Origin: Tieghemostelium lacteum
Taxonomy: Eukaryota; Evosea; Eumycetozoa; Dictyosteliales; Raperosteliaceae
Assembly: GCA_001606155.1 (NCBI GenBank)
Contig: LODT01000004.1
Coordinates: 1,178,001 to 1,242,000, forward strand
Length of the DNA: 64,000 nt
Reading direction: 5' to 3'
The position numbers and the translations under genes are program-made. Of this stretch, positions 44,612 through 53,591 are shown one piece after another; position 1 is the stretch's first letter, and every line of letters starts with the position of its first letter. The notes beneath the pieces are model-generated. The model was not told where the DNA came from. It was given only the letters and a program-made list of their open reading frames with translations, and ran no database searches.

Positions 44612-45412
44612 ATGGGAAATGATGGAGGATCAGTATTGTCTAGAGATGATTTAGTAAAGTTAAAGAAAAGACATGAGAAAGCAGGTAGAAGTGAAATCGA
44701 ACATTCCAAATGGTTCCTATGCAAGTTATCACAATGTAATTTATCAGATCCCATTGTATTGGATGATTTCGGTAACCTGTTCAACAAAGAAGTTATTTTA
44801 GAATCTCTATTGAATGGTAATTTAAAAAAGAACTATCCACACATTAGATCTAGTAGATGTGTATATCCTGTACATTTCTCTGCCAATCCAGCCTATAAAA
44901 AAGAACAAGAATCAAGTTTGTCAAAAGTTGGACAAGACAATGAAAATACAATTTCACCTTGGTATTGTCCCATTACAGGTTTAGAAATTGGAACTCATCA
45001 ACGTTTTAATTTCAATAAATCATGTGGACATGTTTTATCTGTAAAGTTGTTTCAAATCAAAGAGAGTGACAACTCTGCTTCTCAAAAACAAGAAACCTCA
45101 TCTAAACAATGTCTTTTATGTTCAAAAGAATACAAAGATGAGGATATCATTATCATTAATCCAAATCCAGATGAACTGGAACAAATGAAGTTAAAATTAC
45201 CTGTACATAAAAAGAAATCCATAAAATCAACAACTAAACACACTACATCAAAAACAACTACAGAATTAAATGTAAAAAACATTACAACAGTAGATGAGAA
45301 TAATAACCAAAGTAAAAAAAGAAATATTGAAACATCAACATTAACTGATAAAGAACCAACATTACTAGACACATCTACCCAAGAAATAAAGAAATCTAAA
45401 ATAAATTTGTAA
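44612..45412 (+). CDS. rtf2: Replication termination factor 2 homologue (RTF2)
   Basis: Single exon, 266 residues, starting MGNDGGSVLSRDDLVK, the usual MG.DGG start of the family. RTF2 is a divergent U-box/RING-like protein. Seen here are WFLCKLSQCNLSDPIVLDDFGNLFNKEVILESLL, CPITGLEIGTHQRFNF, CGHVLSVKLF and CLLCSKEYKDEDIIIINP, which correspond to the two half-RING modules of human and fission yeast Rtf2. The C terminus is a Lys/Thr-rich tail. In other organisms RTF2 acts at replication forks and in splicing, and is removed from stalled forks by the proteasome. Nuclear action is inferred. Confidence 0.93.
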   Translation: MGNDGGSVLSRDDLVKLKKRHEKAGRSEIEHSKWFLCKLSQCNLSDPIVLDDFGNLFNKEVILESLLNGNLKKNYPHIRSSRCVYPVHFSANPAYKKEQESSLSKVGQDNENTISPWYCPITGLEIGTHQRFNFNKSCGHVLSVKLFQIKESDNSASQKQETSSKQCLLCSKEYKDEDIIIINPNPDELEQMKLKLPVHKKKSIKSTTKHTTSKTTTELNVKNITTVDENNNQSKKRNIETSTLTDKEPTLLDTSTQEIKKSKINL

Positions 45413-45833
45413 AATCATTCGTTTCAAACGAGTAAAAAAATGGGCGCCATTGGTTTTTACCGTTAAAAAATTTAAATTTTCAAATTAATTACACTAATTT
45501 GTATTACAATTTCATAATAAAACAAGTAAATTTATAATATATAATTATAATAATTTATAAATTCTAAAATTAAAAAGTTTGATTTGAATAGAAATCAATC
45601 AATTGCGCCTAAATTTTGAAATTAATATTTAAAAAATTAAAGTAAAAAATTTTTTTCTTTCTCTCTTTATTTTCAAAATAGTAGTTTGATTATAGTCATT
45701 TAATGAGGTTCAGTACTCATTAATAACATTGTACATATTATCAGAGGAAAATAATCAATCTATAAAAGTCATCTTTGTAATAAAAATAAAAAAAAAATCA
45801 ATACAATAACTTCACTTTGGATATAGAGTAAAA
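45413..45833. promoter_or_regulatory. Spacer with a GGCGCC/CCAAT cluster
   Basis: 421 bp, otherwise A/T-rich. It stands out for a TCGTTTCAAACGA inverted repeat (45419-45431), TGGGCGCCATTGG (45441-45453), which holds a GGCGCC core and a minus-strand CCAAT, and TTGCGCCTAAA at about 45602. The GC cores look like E2F/CCAAT-type sites for the downstream gene or the RTF2 3' region. No RNA gene was found. Confidence 0.35.
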
Positions 45834-47040
45834 ATGGACCCATTTTCATCCGATTCCTTACCAGAATCTTATTTGATATCTTTAGAAAGTAGTGGTAATT
45901 CACCTTCTAAACTATTTCACCATAACCATCATGCTCCACTGTATCATCATAATCAACAGACCAAAACACCACCAACATCTTATAATAGTAGTAGTATTGG
46001 TGGATCACTGGTAAAATCAAATAATGTAAATGGAAAGGTGTTATATACACCTTCTCCGTCACGTGGAGGTGGAAATAGTGGAAGTGGAGGTGGTGGAAAT
46101 ATATTTCCATCATTTCAATTGATTTCTCCATTGAACTTCAATATCACTACAACACCATCTGCAAACCAAATACATCATCAACCTCAGGAAAATCTAATTT
46201 TGGATCCACAAACACCATTTGATTATCCGTTAACATTTAATACACCAAATTTAGTACACCACACTCAAACACACAATAATTTTATTGATTCTGATGAGTT
46301 TTCACATACACATCATAGCCAATATTTAGATCCCAGCTCATTATCGAATACCAATACAATTGATCCTAATTCCAATAACCACCAACACTATACCAATGAT
46401 TATTTATTACCAATTTTAGATTTCTCACTGGATCTAACAAAATTAATTAAATCTTCAAGTCAACAAATTAATAATAATATACAACAACAAAATAATAGTA
46501 ATAATAATACCAACAATGTAATTGATAGCACTATACAACAGACTAGTTTATATAAACTTTTAAGAATTTATATACATGAACCTACTACTGAAAATATTTA
46601 TGTATGTATCAAATTTAATTTTAATTATAATAATTTATTAATTATATTATTTAAATTTCCAGAATGAAGAAAATACAACACAATTACCACCACCATTAGA
46701 AATTGAACCTTTAGATAGCTTACCATTTAAACCAGAACTAAGGAGTCCTCATAGTAAAGAAGAGTTTGATGTTAGTATAATATTATTTCTAAATATGCTT
46801 TAAAAGAATTATTTTATTAATTTAATATTTCAAATATAGAAATTAATAAGAGACCAAAATAGTTCAAGTACAGAAACATTATTTAAAAGTCATTTGGAAT
46901 CATTTAAAGATATTAGAAAGTCATTTAGAGAGAATTTCAAAAAAAAGAAATCAAGATATACAGAGAGTTTAAATATTATTAACAATATAATTAAAAATCA
47001 CCAATCTGCCATTAATACTCCAACAACTACAACCACATAA
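45834..47040 (+). CDS. Low-complexity orphan protein with a basic C-terminal helix
   Basis: Three exons, 45834-46601, 46663-46770 and 46840-47040, with introns of 61 bp (GTATGT...TCCAG) and 69 bp (GTTAGT...TATAG), both in phase 0, giving 358 residues. The first 220 residues are Ser, His, Asn and Thr-rich with a Gly tract (SRGGGNSGSGGGGN). The conserved-looking part is SLYKLLRIYIHEPTTENIY, an acidic-proline stretch (PPPLEIEPLDSLPFKPEL), and a C-terminal helix (LFKSHLESFKDIRKSFRENF followed by KKKK). I do not recognise the family. A nuclear protein is plausible from composition only. Confidence 0.65.
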
Positions 47041-47329
47041 TAATAATATTACCAGATATATATATATAAATTTTCGAACTTTAATAATGTAATTTAATGG
47101 ATTTTAATTTAATTTCATTATTTCAATTGAAATACCATTTAATTAAAATATTTTTAATTATACCAACATATACATAACAAACTATCAAAAGTAATAGAAA
47201 CAAAATAAAGTAATTTTAGCTTTAATACATACTTGTTAAATTAAACATAATACATATTAAAGAATATTGGGGTTTTTTTTTTTTTGAATAAATAAAAATG
47301 TATATGGTTTTATTGTGATGGATTGTTTT

Positions 47330-50300
47330 TTAAGATTTCTTTGGTTTATCTCTAACTCTATCCCATTTCTTTTTGTTTTCTTGATATTTTTTCTCTAGGT
47401 CCAATAGAGTATCTAAAATCTCTGGACAAGAAGGTCTACGTTGATAATCGGCATCCCAACATTGGGTAATCAGATTTGCAAATCCCTCAGGGCAATTAGC
47501 AGGTATGGTAGGTCTCAGTTTGTTCTTGGAAGTCTGAACTAGAATCTGGAAATCAAATTGAATTTGCTTGTATTCAGAAAATGGTTTTTCATATTTTCCT
47601 TTCATGCAACGAACAGCCATCTCCCAAAGAATAATAGCCATCGAGTAGATATCACCTTTAGGTGTATAAGTTCCATAAAATACTTCAGGTGCCGAATAGG
47701 CATAGGTTCCACGAGTTTTTCGCATAGAGAGAGTCTTGGCATTGGCAAATCTCGATAGACCAAAATCTGCAACTTTTATAGTCCAATTATCACTGACTAG
47801 CAAATTGAGTGATTTCAAATCTCTGTGAACAATAATAGGTTTCCAACTATGCAAACAATTGATTCCACGTACCATTTCAATGGAGAATTTAAATACCCAA
47901 TCCCAAGTGAAATCCATTTGCAGATGCATCAGATGATATAGTGTCTGATTAGAACAGTATTCCATAATGATACAAATCTTTGGCTCCAAAATCATGCCAT
48001 AGAAATAGACAACATGTGGTGAACGGAGTGAGCTCATAATTTCCAATTCCTTTAGGAAATCCTGTAGTTTTTGAGTTTCAATTTCACTCTTGAGAATCTT
48101 AACAGCAACCTCTTGGTTTCTCCAAGTGGCTTTATATACTTTTGCAGAGGTACCTTCACCTAACTTGTTCAAAAACACAATTTCCTCGCCATCAATGGTC
48201 CAATTATTAAAATTCATTAAAATCTTTCCATCAAGTTCTTCTTCATCCTTGTTTTTGTTGTTATTGTTGTTATTATCAGATTGAGCTATAGATGATTGGT
48301 CATCTAAATTTTCAATGGCACTGGTTTGGTCAGAAGAATCTTCAATATCTTTTGAATCTTTAAATGGAAGATTTATATTATTAAGGTTCAATCTAAGTGT
48401 ACCTCCACTAATTAGTTTTTGAAGTACAGTTATGCTGTCAGAACCTGATCTGTTTCTGTTATCTGACTGAATGGAAGGTGAAGGGAAATTTGGTAGTTTT
48501 TTAGGAGATGGCAATGGAGAGTCACTCTGCAGCAGTGAATTGTTATTTATAAAGTTTTGGTTGATAATATTGTTATTAATGTTATTGATATGTGATGGAA
48601 TAGTAGAGGTGTTTGTAGATGACAACTGAAATTGTGTGTCATCTTGAGTGAAAAAGTTACTGTTAGGTGTACCAAAGATTGGGTTGAGACTTGATATACT
48701 TCCACTGGTTGGTGTGCCAATAGTTGAGGTAGAGCTACTGTAACTATTACCCATCATTGGACTGCTATTTACAGAGAGATCATGATAGTTGGATATCTTT
48801 CCTAGGTTTTTATGTGCTGCTGGATAGTGACCACAATTGAGACATATTCCACCTTTATCAGATTCAGATTGGTATACTTGACAGTCACAAGGTGCCTTGC
48901 AACTGCCTCTCTTTACACCAAATGCCACCCCATAAGGTACCATATCATCCAGTGTCTGAGTTAGTAAATCTTGATCTGGTGGACTGGTTGTGATTATTGG
49001 TGATACATTGGATTTTGGATCCTTAAGGAAGTGTGGTCTAATCATTGATAATCTTGGTGAAAGTGGAGGTGATTGTCTAGGTGATTGAGTTGGATGATCA
49101 CTAGATTTCATCTGATCAAAATGACTATTCATCATATTTCTAGGTGACAATGGCGGTGATGTTGGTGAACCATTAAAAAGTATTGGTGGAGGTAATTGTT
49201 GATGCTGGTGATTATGATGGTGATGGTCACCATTAGAAGGTGGTGAAGATGATGGTGAAGGTGAATTAAATGGTAAATGACTGTTATTAAATAGTGGGGT
49301 AGTTGACATTCCATTCCAAGAGGAACTCGATAAATGTGGAACTGAGAAACCTTGAACATTAGAATGTGTAGGTGCAGATGTAACAATAGTATGACTAGCA
49401 TTGGAATAAAACTGGCAGAATCTCTTAAAACTGTCTTGTGAAACCTCTTCTTTGATGATCTTATATGCCTTATCAAACACAGTCTTGTAGACCTGTGGCA
49501 ATGATGACTTATCTCGAATAGCTTGATGAATCTGGTAATTTAATCTTTTTTCAATGTTTATATCATATTCAGATTCAGTTACAATGTATCTATTGAAAAG
49601 GCGTTCTACTTCCTCTTGAATTTGATCATTATTTGTATAGTTACACTGCTTCAGATGGTCAATGTCCTCTAGAAACAGTAGATTACATAGAGTGTTTTCT
49701 CTCTGACAAAACACTTTAAATAGTTCATAGGCTTGTTTATCTTTTTGTAATGATTGCAAAGATTCCCTAGAACTCTGAGACAGCACAAAATTATTTTCCA
49801 AATTTTGAAAAATCTCATTTTTGTTACTCATAAGGCTATGATTCAAATTTGGACTGTTATTATGAGATTGACTATGTGGTGATGATGAACTATTATTACT
49901 GGTACTGGAACTATGATGATGATGTGAATGTTTACTACTAATTTCTGGTGATGATGAACTATTATTATTATTAATATGAGTACTAGAACTACTACCACCT
50001 TGGTTCTTTAATAGTTTAGAAATGATAATAAATTTGTTTTTGTGTCTTGGGTGGTCTTTTGGTGAGTCTTTGGCTTTTAATTGATCGGAACTTGAAGATA
50101 TAGGTGTTGGAGTACTATTATATTGATTAGAAGAGAGATTCGGTAGAATTGAGCTTCTAGAAAGACTATCTGTCATTGAGGTGGTAGTCGATGCACGTCC
50201 ACGAAGTTTTCTAGCTGGTGATGTACCTGATATCCATGATGGTGACAATGTAGGTGACGATGGTGGAGACTGTGGTGGTGATTGAGGTGGTGATTGTGTA

Positions 50301-51751
50301 GGCGATGATGAATTTGATGAATCAGTATTATTATTATTATTTGGTATTATTATACTGTTACTACTTGAACTGTTACTATTGGTTATAGAATTCTCTTTCT
50401 CTGATGGCAGCTGTTTACTTGCAATCTGGTTACTGGAATTCAAAAGATTAATTGCCAAAATATCCTCTTTTGCCAAACCAAAAAACTTTTGCAATTTTGC
50501 AGTGTTTACAGTTCGAAGTAGTGTGGTCAACTGTTGAGGATTGGCAATAGTTGCTCCGCGTTTATCAAATCCTTTCAATTGGTTAGGTATCGAACTAAAT
50601 GGGTTATCAATATTAGCAATCAATGTCATCTCTGAGAAATCACTTGGAGGTGTATTGGGTTGAACTTCATCTTTTCCATCTTTACTAGCAGTAAACTGTG
50701 ATTTCTCAACACCAGTTGACCCATTTAAACTGTATCCACTACCTGATTTCTTTAGTCTATTCAAACCAATACTAGCAGTACTCAAAAAGAATGATGGTTG
50801 CATATATTCACGTTCATCATATTTTTTGTGATTAATTAAACCACTTCCACCCCCACTACTTTGCATAGAGGATTTTGGTGATGTATTATTTGGATTATTA
50901 TTGTTATTATTATTTGGATTATTTGGATTATTATTTGGATTATTTACTGGAGTTGTAGGTTTTTGAATATTAGAATTAGATGGTGGTGTTGTAGGTGATG
51001 TATTATTGCTATTGTTGTTATTATTTGACAGGTTTTGAGAGGATTGTTGTAGTTGGGTATTTGTAGATTTAGAGCAGTTAGGATCATCTATATTTAGTAC
51101 GGAACTGCAACTCTCTGATAATGGTGATGATAATGGTGATGATACTGTTGATGTAAAAAGAGGTGAAGATGAGTTTGAACTAGTTGTATTACTATTAGTG
51201 TTACCATTACTAGTATTACTACTACTGTTAGTTGAACAATTACTATTAGTGTCACTTATAGGTAATTGATCAAGAATGCCAGATGAAGAAGATGTTGATG
51301 AAGTTGGACTATTTTGTTCTGTTGTGTTTATAATAGGTACATTGGGTTCAAATATATTTTTAGTGTTTATATATAAATTGGGTTTATGTTTGGTCTTTAC
51401 AGGTGATAAATGATTTTGTTGTTGTATATTTATATTACTATTAGAATTACTTAAACTATCAGTACTAGATCTAATATTACAATTATTGTTGTTGTTGTTG
51501 TTGTTACTATTTGATAGAGTATTCTCTGTGGTGGTTGTTATAGATGTTGTAGATGGTGGAGGTGTAGTATGATTACTTTGAAGTGGAATAGTTGGTCCTA
51601 TATAGGAATTGGTTATAGAGTCTAAAATTGAGAATATATCTTGACTCTTTATAATATGATTATCTTCATTGTTTTCTTGAGAATTCACTACGTTTGTGGT
51701 GAAATCACCTCCTATGTCACCTGTATTGCTACTACTTGTAGGCTCTTCCAT
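47330..51751 (-). CDS. rckA: RGS-domain TKL protein kinase, rckA (RCK1) type
   Basis: Single exon, 1473 residues. A long Asn/Ser/Pro-rich N terminus with several Asn runs is followed by an RGS domain (about 655-790: YELFKVFCQRENTLCNLLFL, RYIVTESEYDINIEKRLNYQI, DSFKRFCQFY) and a Cys/His patch (CKAPCDCQVYQSESDKGGIC..CGHYPAAHKN). The kinase domain (about 1185-1450) has glycine loop GEGTSAKVY, VAVKIL, HRDLKSLN, DFGLSRF and APEVFYGTYTPKGDIYS; every catalytic residue is present. This RGS plus TKL-kinase fusion is the D. discoideum RCK1 architecture, which regulates heterotrimeric G-protein signalling in chemotaxis to cAMP. The glycine loop ends in Ala rather than the third Gly. CA-rich promoter sequence lies about 0.8-0.9 kb upstream. 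Confidence 0.88.
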   Translation of the reverse strand: MEEPTSSSNTGDIGGDFTTNVVNSQENNEDNHIIKSQDIFSILDSITNSYIGPTIPLQSNHTTPPPSTTSITTTTENTLSNSNNNNNNNNCNIRSSTDSLSNSNSNINIQQQNHLSPVKTKHKPNLYINTKNIFEPNVPIINTTEQNSPTSSTSSSSGILDQLPISDTNSNCSTNSSSNTSNGNTNSNTTSSNSSSPLFTSTVSSPLSSPLSESCSSVLNIDDPNCSKSTNTQLQQSSQNLSNNNNNSNNTSPTTPPSNSNIQKPTTPVNNPNNNPNNPNNNNNNNPNNTSPKSSMQSSGGGSGLINHKKYDEREYMQPSFFLSTASIGLNRLKKSGSGYSLNGSTGVEKSQFTASKDGKDEVQPNTPPSDFSEMTLIANIDNPFSSIPNQLKGFDKRGATIANPQQLTTLLRTVNTAKLQKFFGLAKEDILAINLLNSSNQIASKQLPSEKENSITNSNSSSSNSIIIPNNNNNTDSSNSSSPTQSPPQSPPQSPPSSPTLSPSWISGTSPARKLRGRASTTTSMTDSLSRSSILPNLSSNQYNSTPTPISSSSDQLKAKDSPKDHPRHKNKFIIISKLLKNQGGSSSSTHINNNNSSSSPEISSKHSHHHHSSSTSNNSSSSPHSQSHNNSPNLNHSLMSNKNEIFQNLENNFVLSQSSRESLQSLQKDKQAYELFKVFCQRENTLCNLLFLEDIDHLKQCNYTNNDQIQEEVERLFNRYIVTESEYDINIEKRLNYQIHQAIRDKSSLPQVYKTVFDKAYKIIKEEVSQDSFKRFCQFYSNASHTIVTSAPTHSNVQGFSVPHLSSSSWNGMSTTPLFNNSHLPFNSPSPSSSPPSNGDHHHHNHQHQQLPPPILFNGSPTSPPLSPRNMMNSHFDQMKSSDHPTQSPRQSPPLSPRLSMIRPHFLKDPKSNVSPIITTSPPDQDLLTQTLDDMVPYGVAFGVKRGSCKAPCDCQVYQSESDKGGICLNCGHYPAAHKNLGKISNYHDLSVNSSPMMGNSYSSSTSTIGTPTSGSISSLNPIFGTPNSNFFTQDDTQFQLSSTNTSTIPSHINNINNNIINQNFINNNSLLQSDSPLPSPKKLPNFPSPSIQSDNRNRSGSDSITVLQKLISGGTLRLNLNNINLPFKDSKDIEDSSDQTSAIENLDDQSSIAQSDNNNNNNKNKDEEELDGKILMNFNNWTIDGEEIVFLNKLGEGTSAKVYKATWRNQEVAVKILKSEIETQKLQDFLKELEIMSSLRSPHVVYFYGMILEPKICIIMEYCSNQTLYHLMHLQMDFTWDWVFKFSIEMVRGINCLHSWKPIIVHRDLKSLNLLVSDNWTIKVADFGLSRFANAKTLSMRKTRGTYAYSAPEVFYGTYTPKGDIYSMAIILWEMAVRCMKGKYEKPFSEYKQIQFDFQILVQTSKNKLRPTIPANCPEGFANLITQCWDADYQRRPSCPEILDTLLDLEKKYQENKKKWDRVRDKPKKS

Positions 51752-53591
51752 TTCTCTCTTTCTCTCTAGATGGTTATTTTTATATTCTCTATTATTGAGA
51801 TTGGCTAAAAGAGGGAGGGAAGAAATGTAATATTCAATCTAGACTTATGTGTGTGTGTGTGTTTTGTTCAATGTTTATATAGTTATTCTACTGCTTATTA
51901 AAGAACTTCTTTTTTATAACTAAAATTGAATATAGTTAGTATTCTGATGATTTGATGATGATGATAAAAATTAAATGTCAAACCCCATCAGAATAGAATC
52001 TCTTTTGTTTTTTTTTACAAGTTTTTTTTTTTGTTTTAAATATAAAGAGTCTCTATCTTTTTGAGTTTGGGTACCCTCCAAAGGAGATATTTATCTATTA
52101 TTACTATTGGTTTCTAGAAAGATTCTTACAATTGCATGCTGCAAGCTAATGGTTAAAAATAATTATTTTCATATAAAAAAACTAAAATATCTGATTTTTT
52201 CCTTGATTTTGTGATTAACTCTTAATCAAACTCTTAACACCTAAAAAGAAGATTTGTGAAATAAAAATTTGAAAGTTAATATTATTATTATTATTATTTT
52301 GATGAAGTTGTTGTTGTTGTTGCTGTTATTGTTGAAATAAAAATTAAAAATAGTCCCCTCTCTTTATTCTTTAACTGTACTTTAATGTGTTTTAAAAGAA
52401 TACCAATACACACCAAAAACACATAAAACAAATAAAAAAAAAAGAGTATAAATATTGGTATGGTTGATATATATCTGATTATATTAATCACTGTACTATA
52501 AAAACTTTTTTTTTTTTTTCCTCCTATTAGAATGAATATTAGTAGGAGTTGATAGATGAGTGTTATATATAAAACAATATATCACACACTCTCTATTAGT
52601 TTCCACCCACCCCCTCACTACAGTTTTTTTTTTATAGTTAAGGTGTGTGGTGATGGGGGTAAACAGTGTGTGTTTGGGTTTTTTTTTTAAAAAACCACCA
52701 AATTAGTGTGGTTGTTCACCTATACTCTTGATCCATCTCTCCTAAATTACCAAAATGTGAATTGTAGGGGTGTAGGTATTGTTTATACCCAATTCCCTAA
52801 ATCTAAAGCTAAAAAAGATGATTTTACTGCAAGTGATTGATGACGGTGTAGATGGAAGCAAGAGATTTACAATATACTCTATCAATAGAGATAATAGTAA
52901 ATCGTCATTGTTTAAAATATGTATGATTACATAGATTTTGTCTACTCTTTCTTTTAATGTTTGTAAATTTATAGAGTGTATAAGAGGGTTTACACAATTT
53001 AATGATGGTGGGTAGGTTATAGTTAAAGAAGTGTAAGAGAGGGACAGGATAAAACTGTTTATTCTAAATTTATAAAACCTAGCTATCAACTAAACTAAAC
53101 TATCATCATTATATGAATCAGGTATATATGAGGCATACCTAATATAACTACACTAAACGTGTTTCCCACAATTGATTGATTGATCAAAAAATAAAAAAAC
53201 TTTTTAAAAATTTTTTTTTAGATATTATAATATTATTCAATAAACGTAAAGCTCTCAATTGTAGATTTTTAAATAAAATCCTTAAATCTGGATGAACGTT
53301 TGATTTTATTAATTAATCAAATCTTCTCAAAAAAACAAAATTTATTGTTTTTATAGTTATTATAGTATTTAAATTTACAATTAATTAAATTATAAGAATA
53401 AATTTGATATTTTTTTTTTTTTACAACATTGTAAAGAGTCATATTTGTCCCGATTTAGATTTTTTTTCTTATCAAATAAAAGAAATCATATAAATAAATT
53501 TTAATATTATAATAAGGGTGATTTTATTTTATAATTTCAAAGTAGGGGGTTTTTTAAATTAAGTTTTTGTGAGAGATATGGTTTGTGGGGT
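51752..53591. promoter_or_regulatory. Long upstream region of rckA
   Basis: 1.84 kb between the rckA ATG and the end of the coiled-coil gene. It contains ATT and GTT triplet runs (52279-52298, 52307-52334). A dense CA/GT-rich cluster lies at about 52590-52690 (CCACCCACCCCCTCACTAC, GGTGTGTGGTGATGGGGG, GTGTGTGTTTGGG), resembling G-box-factor elements. A more complex, less AT-rich stretch at about 52735-53165 has short inverted repeats (GGTATTGTTTATACC, CTCTATCAATAGAG). A minus-strand 115-codon frame in that stretch does not look like a protein. Confidence 0.45.

Noticed and set aside
52742-53089. Minus-strand 115-codon frame upstream of rckA
   Set aside because: Composition and lack of any recognisable domain or dictyostelid-type codon pattern suggest chance; kept only as a structured-spacer observation.
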